Positions 34,294-47,345 of a stretch of 64,000 nt of DNA are shown piece by piece. Position 1 is the first letter of the stretch. Each line of letters starts with the position of its first letter. Under the pieces are notes generated by a model. The model saw nothing but the letters and a program-made list of their open reading frames with translations. It did not search any database and was not told the DNA's origin. Source of the stretch: Elgaria multicarinata webbii (taxonomy: Eukaryota > Chordata > Lepidosauria > Squamata > Anguidae); assembly GCF_023053635.1 (NCBI RefSeq), contig NC_086185.1, forward strand, positions 12,460,501 through 12,524,500, written 5' to 3'. Both the position numbers and the translations under genes were made by a program.

Positions 34294-34529
34294 GATGTTT
34301 AATTCAATGAAAACAATCCCGTCGTGTTTCGAACCCACCGGTCCTTCTTCAGGGCAATGTAATATAATGTAAAGAGTATTATTTGCTCCTCCAACACCAG
34401 TCTCCGATGGTGATGTTTGATGGCATAGGAGACTGTTGTATGACGATGAAAGAACACCTGTTGCATGATATTAAATTGCCCTGAAGGACCTGTGGGTCTG
34501 ACATGCGCCGTAATTGTTTTCATTGAGTT
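34294..34529. mobile_element. Penelope-like termini in inverted arrangement, copy 2
   Basis: This is the duplicate of 19,895-20,130. The hammerhead-like core lies at 34,326-34,352 on the - strand and is unchanged there; other positions differ slightly. Confidence 0.55.
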
Positions 34530-34744
34530 AGCTTTGAGAAAAGGAGGCTAAGGGGAGACCTGATAGAGGTGTACAGAATTATGCGTGGCGTGGAGAATGT
34601 GGACAGGGAGACATTTTTTCCCCTCTCCCATAATACTAGAACCCAAAGGGCTCATCCCATGAAGCTGATGGGTGGGAGATTCAGGACAGGTAAAAGGAAG
34701 GACTTCTTCACTGTTTAGGGTCCAGCTGTAATGGTAAGCTGTGG
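34530..34744 (+). repeat. CR1-type LINE coding fragment, copy 2
   Basis: Duplicate of 20,131-20,345. An antisense CR1 end follows at 34,807-34,894. Confidence 0.7.
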
Positions 34745-36524
34745 TCAATCAAAAATGGAAGCAAAAGCTTCTCATCTCTTCCCCGCCACTGTGCTCCTTG
34801 AGGATCATACAATCATAGAATAGTAGAGTTGGAAGGGGCCTATAAGGCCATCGAGTCCAACCCCCTGCTCGATGCCGGAATCCACCCTGCATTGCAGGAG
34901 TACAGGGGAGTGGGGAAGTATGCAACCTCAAGGTTCACCGAGGCTCATTCATGTAATGATAAACCTCCATTTATCATTACAGCCAAACGCAGCCAATGTG
35001 TGGCACGGGAAAATATATACAGGGGGGAAGTGTGGTTCAGTGAAATAAGCAACCTGGTCCTGTATGCATTGAGATAGTTATTGGGCAGCCCTCCCCAAAC
35101 TCGTGCCCTTCAGGAGTGTTGGACTACAACTCCCATCATTCCAAGCCAGCATGGCCAATGAATGTTGTAGTCCAACACATCTGTTATTTAAAAAAAAATC
35201 GTTTCCAAATATATTCCTGTGTGTACTGGCTTTTGTTTTAAGAAAAAGGAAATGTCCAGCTTTTGGACAAGCCTAAAACTGTGGAGGTGGTATCTGCTCG
35301 TGTATTTTGGTGCTTCCAAAGATGAACGTGGGGTGATTTCGCCCTGTATTAAAGAAATTGCCAAATGTTTCAATGTTCGGCACGAACCACTATTTATTTT
35401 TGTCCATCCTCCTGCCAAACCATGGTCAGTAAATCTATGCAGATCTAACCTTTATGCATACACAATCTGATTGCTAGATTGGGATTCTTGTGGCCTCTAA
35501 CTTTGGCAGTTCGATTGACTTCACTTCTAGACATCCTGGCTAATTTGGCATTCTCTCTCCATTTAACAGCCTGCATTTAACAAATATCAAAATAAAATAT
35601 TCTAGTTTTAAAAATGATTTTTTTTTCATTTCCATATGGTGGGTTGCAGATACACTTAGATCTAAATTTAAACTCCCTGAAATAAAATGAATGAAGGGCA
35701 TTTTTTTAAAAAAAAGAAAACATACCATTTGGTTTTGCTTTAAAAAAAGAAAAAAGTTTGCCTTGTGTTCATACCTAGGAATGAGTTTATTACACTTTTA
35801 AAAAGTTATAAAAGATCACAACATTTATTTTTTGATATATACATATATAAAAGAGGCCATGGGTTAGTTGCACTTAGTTTGAGAATGATTGAGACAAGTT
35901 AGTCTTGACTTAGGTCCCATTGATTTCACTGGGAACCAAATGCTCACACTGGATCCTACTTTACGTTGTTTAATATTCATCGGACACGATCTATCAAGCC
36001 CTACTGTGCTCTTAAGTAGTTCCTACTCATGTCAGAAAGTCTTGCACCGGAGGACTTCCTAAGAGTCTGCGCCCTGTAATAATTAAATGATAATTAATTG
36101 TCATTTCAGACAAACATGGAAACAGATGTAACTATTTTTTTACATGGAAATATGCATTCACTTTGCATGAGGTTAAGTAACTGAAGCACTATGTCACGTG
36201 CAATAATGCCACTACATATATAGTACAGGTGGTACTAATGTGTGGTAGACAACTAAGAAAAAAAAACACCACCAGTAGAACGCTTTGTTGCTTTACTGGA
36301 AGCAACCAATAAAACTCTGCCCCCAAAATTGTAGATTATTATGTATTCTCAGGCAAATGAAACCTGAAGCATTTCAGCTAGGGTGTATCTACTCTCAAAT
36401 CTAAACCGTTCTGCAACCGCTTTCGACCACGTTTCCCTGTCAGGGCTTCCTCCAAATAACCCAGGGAATTGTAGTTTTGTGATGGCACTGAGTGATGGTT
36501 AGCCATTTTAGATCCTCCTATTTA

Positions 36525-36683
36525 GGGTGACCATATGGAAAGGAGGACTGGGCTCCTGTATCTTTAACAGTTGTATAGAAAAGGGAATTTCAGCAGATAC
36601 GCATGCAGCTCCTGCTGAAATTCCCTCTTCATCACAACAGTTAAAGCTGCAGGAGCCCTGCTTTCTTTTGTATCTGGTCACCC
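36525..36683. mobile_element. GGGTGACCATATGG MITE, copy 2
   Basis: Duplicate of 22,126-22,284, including the flanking TA on both sides. Confidence 0.8.
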
Positions 36684-37635
36684 TAACCCCTTCAGAACTA
36701 CAAAACCTAAGCATTCTTTAAGAGAGAGCCATGACCGTTGAACAAGTTTGAAACCGGTTTACATTTGTGCTGCAGGTGTGACGTGAAAGGAGCGTGGAAG
36801 ATGGGCGGAAATTGGGTGCAGGGGGAACCCATCTGCACTAGAATGAACAATTCTTTTACATTTGACACTGAAGCTGTACTACAAAGGAAATATCTTTGTA
36901 ACACCTTTAACTGAATCACCCATAGGTGATTCTTGTCCTTACTAAGTAGATAATTAATAAGACTTGTACAAATAGAGAGCGTTTTTTAAAAAAAGATAAT
37001 GCTTAAATGTATGAAAATGTATGACACCCTTGTACTATGGCTTGCACTTTACTTGCATATGAACTGTGAAGTAGGCTGTAGTAATGTTTTGTTTTTCGTT
37101 TTGTTTGGGGGCATATTCAGGGGTTGAAGTAGCAAAGTATGAGTACTGTACTGCTGGTTTTCAACCTATACTGTTAAAGACGTCTCAGGCCGGGAGCAGA
37201 CGCAAGAGTTTTTAAGAGAGGTGAAGGTGTCTTTGTTTCCCTCGATTCTTTTGTCCCAGGGACTACTGAAAAAACCTGCAGCATGAGTAATGTTTGAATC
37301 CTGCCAGGTTGTGTAGAGAACTGTATCAATAAACCACTTATTCTGATGCATGTTAGTTCCAAAAAAGTTCTATAATTCCCGGCATGCCCCGGCCAGCCAT
37401 GCTGGCTGTAGAATCCTGGGAGCTGTAGGGCCTTTTCTACCTATACATGCATAGGATTGCTTTCTTAAGGAATCACCATTGTTCAACAGCCTTGCACTAC
37501 CAGTGGCTCCATTCAGGCGACCCTATAAACTGAGGTTTGCGCAGGACGTAATGCCTTACTCCGCCTTTTAATCAAACCACACTTTACTGTGATGTACAAA
37601 CTGGCAATCTGCAGCTTGATCGGTTCCCTCTACAG

Positions 37636-37939
37636 CAGGGGTGGGCAACGTGAGAGTCACATGCTGCTCCCACACTGCCGAAATTTGGCAGTGGCAAAAA
37701 AAAAATATTGGCAGTTTGATGCCAAATGTAAGCGGCAAACTGCGATGGAATCTCAAAAGTGCCAAAGGTAACTTATTTTTTAAGTTAGACACTGCCCTTT
37801 TTGAGTTTCCACAGTGGTTTGCCACTAAATTTCTGTGGCAAAGTGCTGGTTTGATTGCTGATGCCAGACCACCAATCCTGTGCTACATGCCCCACCCCCC
37901 GGGAGGTCCATGGGCTGGAAATTAGGTTGCCCACTCCTG
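37636..37939. mobile_element. hAT-type MITE, copy 2
   Basis: Duplicate of 23,237-23,541, with the same flanks CTCTACAG and CTCTACAT. Confidence 0.85.
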
Positions 37940-38274
37940 CTCTACATGGTTGCAAGTCACAGTTTAATCCTGGTTTCCAATCATGGTTTGTTGTGGCGAT
38001 CACTCAAACCACGGTTTGCTGGTTTGGATGTCACAGCAAACCGTGGTTTTACTCAAAGAGGAGGTACAGAATTATTCCTTGCAAGAGCAAGGAACAGAGG
38101 AGTGGAGGGAAGGAAGAGGCCAGAACGGGGTTTGGAGAAGAGGTTTTGGACAGCTGTTCCCATTATGCTGGCTGGGGATTTTGGGAGTTGTAGTCCAAAA
38201 TGTCTGGAGAGCATCAGGTTGAGGAAACCTGGTTTGGAGTCTCTGCTGAAGGGGAACACTGACTTTTTCACACC

Positions 38275-39860
38275 ACCCTCTACCCTCTGAAAAAACTATC
38301 GTTGGTCTCCTGCCATAAAAAGGACAAATAAGAGTGTTTTATAAAATTCGTTTAGTTAAAGTCAGCACCTGTTGTTGACTATGCTATGCGATCTCCATGG
38401 TCTTTCTTTTGTAAATAATGAGCATTCTTACAATTTCTGTAGCAATAGGTTATAAACCAAACTTTCACTTGGACTGTTTTCAAATGACAACAGAAATTCT
38501 CTAGCGCCTTGTATTTAAAACAAAAACAAAAACAAAAAAAAACCCATCACGGAGAACCTATGTCTTCTGAGCATTTTTGTTTACACAATAATATGTATAT
38601 ATAAATATATATATATTAGAGGCAGAACTGTTATTTATCACACTTTATGTTGTGCTTGGTTATTTCGAAAGTGTCTTCTGTCATCTAGAAATCTTTTCTG
38701 TAATCCAGAGAAATATTATCAGAGAGAGCGCCCCAAACCACACACCCACTGAAAGCTTTAAGCAACAGCACATCTGTATGACATCTGTATTGTTTGTTTG
38801 TTTTTAACTCAGACCTACTGTGTGTTTTTTCTAATTAGCCGTGAAAGAAAACCAAAATGTGATGTTAAATTTTGATCCAGGGAAGAATTCACTCTGTTCC
38901 GCCACAGTTTACATTTTACCTTGTTTGAAAACTTCTGAATTTGTCCTTCATTTTTACCATGGAGGTTTTCCCCCACTCCATGGGCTGGCACTGTTTTCAT
39001 CCTTTCACAGTCAACAGCCTACATTTCATGGATGCACAGAGGTAGAAAATATACTTAAGCGCAATCCTTATACATGTCTACTCAAAAGTAATTCCCATCA
39101 GTGTGGCTTATTTCCAGGTAAGTGGTATAGGATTGCAGCCTCAGACAGGTAAAATTTCAACCCCTGGATAATACAGGTCTCTTTGCGCGTTTGTTTTCAA
39201 CAACAAAGTTTTTAATGTTATCCTACGTTGGGGAGTGATCCGCTAGTTTATATATTTCCCAACCCAGTGCTCTTCAGATGTGTTTGACTAAAACTCCCGT
39301 CATTTCCAAGCACCATGGCCAATGACATCCCCCATGCTGGATGGGGATGATGGGGGTGGTAGTCCAAAACCAACTGGGGGCACCAGGTTGGGGAAGGCTG
39401 ATATAGGCTATGAATGTTTGTTTGTTTGTTTTCTTTTTTAGGGGGAAAATAAGTTCTCTGTGAATTACTCTACTTGGCTGCATTTTTTTTTTCTACCACA
39501 GATTAACTTGTTAACTTTTTGCGTGTGTACAATGAGAATTTATGAAAGGGGGGGGGGAAACTTCACTGTGTGTTGCTCACTGGGCATATACCTCATGGTA
39601 CATTGCACAGACGTGTAAGTTGTAAGTTGCACTGCAACATTATAAAAGGAACATATTGCTCTTTTTTCAAAGATATTAACTTATTACAAAAATATATAGA
39701 CTGTACATTATTGAAAAAAGACATTTATTCTTCCTAAATTCAAAAGTAGCTTTTGTTTTGGGGGAAAAGTTGTAAAACTTGAGTTGTAAATTTGGACTTC
39801 AATAAACTGAATTCTCTGCAGTTGGGGACTTTTAGTCTTCTTCCATAGTACTTTGTGGCT
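38275..39860 (+). other. AT-rich UTR-like stretch with AATAAA, copy 2
   Basis: Duplicate of 23,880-25,465. The poly-A signal AATAAA at 39,801-39,806 is intact. Confidence 0.4.
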
Positions 39861-40858
39861 TTAATAGTGCAATCCTATAGATGTCCGCTCAGAAGTAAAC
39901 CCCATGGAATTCAGTGGGACTTGCAGGTAAGTCAGTATAGGATTGCAGCCTTAAGGGGAAAATTCAATTTTTGCTTCTTTCTACACGTGAATTCATAATG
40001 AACTACTACACGAATCCCGTGGAAGACTCAATAGTTTAATTCACCCAAGTGATGCCTCTGTGTTTGTTGCATTATCCAGAATGCATTGGTTAAAATTATG
40101 ATGAATTACAGACCCATCTGAAACTATAGGTCTTGAAAGAATAGCAAGGTGTCTTAAAAACTAACAGTGGAATCCTATACATGTCAACTCAAAAGTAAGC
40201 CTCACTGAGTCTAAGGCCTTAGCTAGACCTAAGGTTTATCCCAGGCAAATGGAGGGGGCTGTCCCTGCCTGCTCCCAGGATCCCCTGGGTGTCATTTGGA
40301 TGCACAGGGATGATCCCGGGATGATCCCAGGATATACGTCTGGTCTAGCCATGGCCTAAGTGGGATATATTCCCAGCCATAATGACCCTGTTCAGATGAT
40401 GCATTACGCCACAGTGGTTAAGCATTTTGAGCTAAACATTATGGCTTAGTGTATCATGTGAACCAGGGCTTAGCATGTCGTGCGAACCATGGATTAAACA
40501 CACTCTCTAACCATTTGCTGCAAAGGGGTTAGCGGCCTAACCATGGCTTAGTGTGTTGTCTGAATAGGCCCATTGTTTATCTCAAAATGTTTAACCGCTG
40601 TGGTATAGTGTGTCATCTGTACAGATCAATGTCTACCTGTACAGAATCAGGGTCACATACCAGAAGTTTTCAAACTAGTTGAAAATGTTCACCCGTTCAG
40701 AAGGGGGATGGGAAGAATTGCGCCCACTCTGCATTGACTTTGTGACATTGTCACAGCCAAATCTGGGTAGATAGATAGCAAAGTCACAAAACCAACCGAG
40801 AATAAAGGCAATGCTTCTTGCTCTCACTCTGAATTCATGACATCATCACAGTCATGGC

Positions 40859-41300
40859 CTGATCCCTAACTGGCTCATTATTCCGTGTCCTGCACTCTGG
40901 GAGGATCGAGAAGAGATCCTGGCCCTCCTCTGTGTGACAACCTTTTAAGTATTTGAAGAGTGCTATCATGTCTCCCCTCAATCTTCTCTTCTCCAGGCTA
41001 AACATGCCCAGTTCTTTCAGTCTCTCCTCATAGGGCTTTGTTTCCAGACCCCTGATCATCCTTGTTGCCCTCCTCTGAACATGCTCCAGCTTGTCTGCGT
41101 CCTTCTTGAAGTGTGGAGCCCAGAACTGGACGCAGTACTCAAGATGAGGCCTAACCAGGGCTGAATAGAGTACCTCGTGCGATTTGAAGCTATACTTCTA
41201 TTAATGCAGTCCAAAATAGCATTTGCTTTTTTTGCAGCCATATCACACTGTTGGCTCATATTCAGCTTGTGATCTACAACAACTCCAAGATGAAGATGAA
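40859..41300 (-). repeat. CR1-type LINE fragment, copy 2
   Basis: Duplicate of 26,465-26,905. A second CR1 piece follows at 41,635-41,791. Confidence 0.8.
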
Positions 41301-42096
41301 GGCAGTATATATGAGGTTTCCAAGTATTTTCCCATCCAGGCACTGGTCAGACAGACATAAGAGCTGAAGTTTTGATCAGTTTGGACCGAGAACTCCCCCA
41401 CCCCCCCATCACCTGCCACCAGGAACAGCCAGAAAAATCCTAACTCAATTGGAATGCCTAAGGAAGGTCTGCCCCGTCTGTAGTTCTGGCACAGCTCTTC
41501 ATAATTCAGGAATCTACACCAACCAGGATATAACACTTTAAAAACACCATGAAAACGGTATATGTAATGTGTCCTGGGCCTGAACAGTTGTCATAACCAT
41601 TATAAACCGTTATAAGCAGTAGTGTAGATCCTGCCCAGGTTGCCCTCCTCTGAACACGCTCCAGCTTGTCTGCATCCTTCTTGAATAGTGGAGCCCAGAA
41701 CTGGGCGCAATACTCAAGATTAGGCCTAACCAGTGCTGAATACAGAGAAACCAGTACTTCGCACGATTTGGAAGCTATACGTCTATTAATGTTCCTCCTT
41801 CGACCAGTTCACAGTTTGCGGAGTGCTGTTAGATCCGGCTCTTTTCATAGAGGATCCAGGCCCTTTTCATAGAGAGGCCCAAGAAGTATCTGTATTTGTC
41901 AGGAAGCATTGTTTGCCAGTTTAGGGTGGTACACCAGGTGCAATGCATCCTAGATAGAAATAGCCTTAGCAAAAGAGGAAGCTGGCTCCTTGATCCAATC
42001 CTTGATCCAATGTGGCTCAATATTGTTTACACCAGGGAAGGGGAACGTAGTGGAGCTCTGTGTAGAAGCTTTATATACTAAAAGAAGTGACAGGCA

Positions 42097-42355
42097 TGTT
42101 AAGAAACCTTTTATCTGAAAATAACGGAACACAGGCTTCTAATCTTGAAAGCTGAGTTCGTAACATATTTAGCTAGTTTTCACAGAAAAGAGACATGTGC
42201 TCTGAGATTGTTTACTCCACAGTATAAAAAGCCTGCCGTAACTGTTCTCTGGGGTTCAGCGCACATATGTGCTAACTCAGTTTTGCTGCTGAAAATAAAG
42301 CTGTTTGCTGGTGCCACACTGGTCTCTTGTCAGTGCCTCGGAAAATCCACAACAG
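42097..42355 (+). mobile_element. Compact solo LTR, copy 2 (fossil)
   Basis: Duplicate of 27,724-27,982, with the same AGGCA flanks. It was copied by the segmental duplication, not by a new insertion. Confidence 0.6.
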
Positions 42356-43093
42356 AGGCATCCTAGGAGCTGTCATTATTTCAGTTAAATCTATTCTACC
42401 AAAGCCATTAATTTCTCATTTCATTCCTGAGCTGGTTAGATAACATCTGTTACCTTGAGGCAATAGGATCCCCCCACCCACTTCCTGGAAAGGTTTTTAA
42501 ACCATGCTACTTCAAATGTTCATTAAAAACCCACATACACGCAACTTCTGTCAGCTCTTCCTGAAATATCCCAGCTCATCCCGTCACATTAAAAAACCTG
42601 AGGCATATCATTTAGGGCTGACATGAGCAAATATATAATGGAGCAATTGCTGAATTCCTATCATTTTAAATTAGCTCTGCACAGTGAATATTTTTGTGTT
42701 GGAAAATATACCCACGTGCACTTTGGTTTATTGTTACACTTTTATCCCATATTTTAGGGAGTTCAAAGCTGTGTACATAGTTTTCCACCGTCACCTTCAT
42801 ACACCACCACAATTTAATCGTCACCATGCCAGGGTAACTAAAAGGGCCCTTCACTACTATGGCACTCTGGAAACCTGAAGGCATAACATGTTAGTCTTCC
42901 ATTCAAACAAAAGGGGTTTCAAGTGATTCTGTTTGAAATATCTCAGACATCTCAGACTAGGCCTTGCTCCCTAGAGGTCAAGATGGAGATCACTGACTCT
43001 TTGACAGACAGATACAGGGAGTCTGTGAACCACTAACTCTCTTCCCTGCCTAGCTGAATTCTTAGCCCTTGGTCTGCTCTTCTGCCATCTGTA

Positions 43094-43358
43094 GGGTGAC
43101 TATATGAAAAGGAAGGACAGGGCTTCTGTAAAATTGTAGAGGAAAAGGAATTTCAGCAGGTGTCATTTGTATGCATGGAGTACCTGATGGAATTCCCTTG
43201 TCATCAAACAGTTCAACCTGCAGGAGCTCTGCCCTCTTTTTTATCTGGTCACTCTAGTATAGCTCCTGCAGCTTTCACTGTTGAGATAAAAAGGGAAATT
43301 CCCTTTTCTCTAAAACTGTTGAAGATACAGGAGCCCTGGCCTTTCCATATGGTCACCC
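43094..43358. mobile_element. GGGTGACTATATG MITE, copy 2
   Basis: Duplicate of 28,721-28,985, with TA flanks kept. Confidence 0.8.
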
Positions 43359-43669
43359 TACCTTCTGCTATGACACCGTCTTTCATCACCATATCCCACT
43401 TTGAATATTTCCCTTGAGCCCTCCTCACAAATCCCAGGTTACCATGGGAACAGCAATAAACAGGTTTACATCATTGCAAGTGTGTGGCCTATTCCTTACC
43501 GGACTTTGGGACGGTAAGGATTGCAGATGTGTGACTCAGCATTAGGGGAACTTTCCAGAGTCGTGGCCTTTTCACCATCATGGGAGGTAAGAAATTTTTT
43601 CTTAGATGTGGAAGATGGAATGAGGAATAATGTAAGAAAGAATTTCTGTCTGTTTGTTTTATAAACTTT

Positions 43670-44264
43670 TTTAGATATAAGTGATCAGAATAGCAGTAAA
43701 CCCACGTATCCGAAAAGGCAGTCTCATTTCTATCTTGATGAGAGGAAAATTTGATGTTGCTATAGTATTGATCCAGGTTAAAAAGTCAATGAAACTATGT
43801 GGATTTGCAAAAATTAAAAAAATATCGTCTACGTATCGTTTCTAGAATAGTATTTCCTTATAGAAGGGGTTTTGAGCCGGAAGAGATAAAATCCTCTTCC
43901 AGCCGTGCCATGATTAAATTGGCCGCACTAGGGGCAAAAGGGCTTCCCATGGCAATGCCTCGAATCTGCAGGAATTGTTTTTCATCGAACCTAAAATAGT
44001 TTTTTTCTAATATGATCTCAGTAAGTTCTAATAGGACATAGGTAGGTGGAGAAAGATTATCCCGTTTCTTGAGATACCATTCAACAGCATTGCGTGCCTC
44101 AATATGGGGGATAGCATCGAGGGAATGGACGTCCAAAATTGCCATAATGGCATCGGGCGGAATATATTTCCCCTCTATTTTATAGATGAAATCAAAGTTT
44201 TCTTTTAAATATGAAAGCATTTGTGCCACGAAGGGGTGCAAGAAATGGTCAGCGTATTGGGATA
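43670..44264 (-). mobile_element. Penelope-like element RT fragment, copy 2
   Basis: Duplicate of 29,300-29,893, with the AMGSPFAPSAAN and YVDD motifs both present. Confidence 0.75.
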
Positions 44265-44266
44265 AG

Positions 44267-44523
44267 CAGGGCCGGTGCTACCATTAGGCCCACTAGGCAG
44301 CCGCCTAGGGCGCAGACCTCAGAGGGGCGACGTACTGCCCTTTAAGGGTCACCGGTTTATACCAATTAGCTGTTTTAAGAAAAAACAGAATAAGTTCAAG
44401 TTTTGTGCTTTTTATTTTTTCTACAAAACATCTGTTCTTAAAAATCAAAGTTGGCCATTTGCGGGGGAGGGGGAGTGCAAGTAGCTCCCCTTGCCTAGGG
44501 CGCAAAGTAGTCTGGCACCGGCT
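44267..44523. mobile_element. CAGGGCCGGTGC MITE, copy 2
   Basis: Duplicate of 29,896-30,152. Confidence 0.7.
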
Positions 44524-44581
44524 ATAGATTGTATGTATAGTGTAGGATGAATTACACAGAGAACACTTCCATAAACTGATG

Positions 44582-45201
44582 TGTCTTCTTCCCAACAGAA
44601 TCCAGAGAGGATTTCAGACTGCCCCGGATCCCTCAGGAGAGGGGAATGACCTCTGCCAAGGAAACACCTCTGCCAAGCCCACGGCGTGATGAGTGGAGCC
44701 GTAAAACCACTGTGTTCCAAGCAAAACCATGGCCAACGTATCAGCCGATGAAAGTGCCATCCAGATTGCCGAAGTTAGTGGAGGCCTCCTTGCCGAGGCC
44801 CGAAAGAAATACCAACTTATTCCTCAGGGCAATGCCAGTAGAGGAGCCTGTGCCGCCGCCAACAATGGTACGGAAGCCGGTGCCGCCTCGTGTGCGGACC
44901 CCAGATATTACCACCTTGTGGATCAACCCACAATACGTGACTACCCTGGAGCCGATGACACCCCCAACACAGAGCCGAGGAGCAACTTCGCCAAAGAAGC
45001 CACACCGGGCATCTCTCCAAAAGTCAATGGCGACCTGCATTGAAAAGGCCGCTCCGGCAAAAGCGAGAGAGACGCCTTGGCAAAAGACCGATGGACCCAA
45101 CCCACCACCTTCGAATTCATCCAGGCCAACGCGGCTTTACTATCCAAAGCCGCCGCACAGGTCAGTGACGAGACTACGACATTTGTAAGGATTCGCCAGG
45201 A
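44582..45201 (+). repeat. Unidentified proline-rich repeat, unit B, copy 2
   Basis: Duplicate of 30,211-30,830. The 180-residue frame is kept at the same length, with few replacements (for example VREM to ARET near its end). Confidence 0.5.
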
Positions 45202-45263
45202 TTCCTATTGATAAATCAGGGTTAAGGGGAAGGGGTTGTTGCAAACCATTTTGCCCATTTTGC

Positions 45264-45671
45264 TCATACCTTTACATTTGCTTTCAAAAACGGGTTTTTA
45301 ATTGTTTGTACAAGTTTTTTCTGTGTTGGAAGAAAGGGGATCGCCCTGATCGTAGGGATGCAGGGGGCGCTTTCAATTGACACCCACGGGATTGCGGTCT
45401 TGTTCCTAATTATTTGGAGTAGTTGCCTCAATTGAAAGGCATCATGGTACAGCCTAAGATTTGGGACACCCAACCCCCCTAGGTTAGTTGGCCGGAAGAG
45501 AGTCGCTTGATTGACACGGATGCGCTTGCCCCCTCCACTGAACGTGGCTAGAGCTTGTTGCCAACGTTTGAACTCATTTCCAGGAATCTCTACTGGCAAG
45601 GTATGAAACAGAGAAGACGGTTTAGGCAACAAAGTCCATTTCAGGGCCGTATTCCTCCTTAGTCAAGATAA
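45264..45671 (-). repeat. L1-like LINE fragment, copy 2
   Basis: Duplicate of 30,893-31,300, with the same GGLGVPNLRLYHDAFQL motif. Confidence 0.8.
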
Positions 45672-45692
45672 TTTAAGTTTCTTCCACAGAAT

Positions 45693-46272
45693 CACTTGAA
45701 AACCCTTTTGTCTGAATGGAAGACTAACATGTTATGCCTTCATTTTTCCAGAGTGCCATAGGATGCAGCTTGGGTCCATCGGTCAGCCCTGGCTTTGCCA
45801 CGGCCTTTTCCATGCAGGCCGCCATCGATGTCGGGAGAGATGTCAGGCGTGGCTTCGGCGGCGAAGTTGTCACTAGGCTCTGCAGACGGGGAGGCACCGG
45901 CTTCGGGGTAGACGTGTGGGGTGGCTCTGGCCACCTGGTGATATCTGGGCTCCGCACAGGAGGCGGCAACTGCTTCTGTACCGTTGTTGGAGGCGGCACA
46001 GGCTTCTCTACTGGCATTTGCCAAGGGCCCTGGACTGGCTTCGGCCAAGGGGCCCTTCTTTCAACCACGGGCCTTGGAAGAAGGCCTCCACCACCTTCGG
46101 CAGGCTGGTCGGCACTTGTTTCGGCTGAGGAGTTGGCATGGCAGCTAGACGGTTCGCGACGTGGGCTAGGCAGAGGTCTTGTTTCAGTATGTACATTCCA
46201 CTCTCCTGAGGGATCCGGGACATTCTCCAATCCTCTCTGGGTTCTGCTGGGAAGAAGACACATCAGTTGATG
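45693..46272 (-). repeat. Unidentified proline-rich repeat, unit C, copy 2
   Basis: Duplicate of 31,322-31,890, longer by 12 bp near 45,795. The open frame on the - strand reaches 179 codons here and ends MALWKNEGITC. Confidence 0.5.
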
Positions 46273-46629
46273 TCAGCATTGCATTCCCAACGTAGTTTTT
46301 ATATGTTTATGTTTTTTGTTCATTACACTGAAATCTGTTGATTTAAAACTTCTATAAATACTAATAAATCAATACATATTTTTGAGCTGGTTGTCTCTGC
46401 TGGATCTTCTGTTTGGTAGTACCCCTCCCCCTGCAAGAAAGGTGATAGCCCACTTGCTGCCGCAGGTGAATGTGTTGGAAATCCCCTAATACTGGGCCAA
46501 ACCACTGGGCCTCTCTGTCTTAGTATTGCCTGTGTTCCTTTGAAGTGGTTAACACTCCTGCTGAGAGGAAGTTTCTAATTTATTTAAGAACTTGTCGGCT
46601 GCCAATACACACAGAGCTTTCTGAACTTG

Positions 46630-47345
46630 GCTAAAACTTTTTAAAAATCACTAAAAATCAGCGGATGGACCTATATGCTTCAAAATTGCCATGCATCAAG
46701 CCCTTCTAAAGACCTACCATATTTAGAGGCTATCATGGTGCCTAGTTACATGGCTTTACCTTTAAAAATGACAGAGATGAATGCATTTTTGTAAAAGGAG
46801 AATGGTAAAACTTTTTTAAAAACTACTAAAAATCAGCGGATGAACCTATTTGCTTCAAAATTGCCATGCATCTAGCCCTACTTAGGTTCTATCATGCTGC
46901 AATATTGCAGGTGTGTATCTTGAAAAATGACAGCGTATTTTTAAAGAATAATTTAAAAAACTCAAACTTTTTTAAAAACCCTAAAAAGTAGCAGATGAAG
47001 CCATGTGCTTCAAAATTGCCATTCGTAAGGATATATTTAGAAGCTATCCGGTTGCCAAGTTATGTGTGTTTACCTTAAAAAATGATGGTGATCAATGCAT
47101 TTTTGTAAATGGGGGGATGGTTTGAGGGTAAAATCTTAAAAATAATTCTAAAAGTTAGTGGATGAACATATGTGCTTCAAAATTGCCCTGCATCAAGCCC
47201 CGCTTAGGTTCTATCACAATGCAAAGTTACATGTGTGTTTCTTGAAAAATGAGGACGTTATAGCACTTTGAAGTGACTGGAAGTCACATTTTAAAAAAAT
47301 CATTGCAAGAAAACTGATGGACATATCTGTCTAAAATTGGAAATG
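46630..47345. repeat. Degenerate tandem repeat with dimeric higher-order structure
   Basis: The marker GCTTCAAAATTGCC (or a variant) recurs at about 46,681, 46,856, 47,011, 47,178 and 47,331, giving a period of about 153-175 bp. Units 1 and 3 share ATATTTAGA.GCTATC and ATGCATTTTTGTAAA. Units 2 and 4 share CTTAGGTTCTATCA and CTTGAAAAATGA. So the basic repeat is arranged as a dimer of about 330 bp. It starts about 170 bp beyond the end of duplication copy 2. Confidence 0.8.

Larger units (their letters stand above)
32088..46461 (+). repeat. Tandem duplication, copy 2 (about 14.37 kb)
   Basis: It repeats 17,736-32,087 head to tail. The right edge is TTGCTGCC|GCAGGTGAATG, while copy 1 ends TTGCTGCC and runs straight into copy 2. 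Stretches compared by eye differ by a few substitutions per kb plus small indels: about 40 bp extra near 33,270, 22 bp less near 41,305, 12 bp extra near 45,795 and about 8 bp less near 46,308. The palindromes and short elements listed for copy 1 recur here even where not listed again. Confidence 0.95.
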
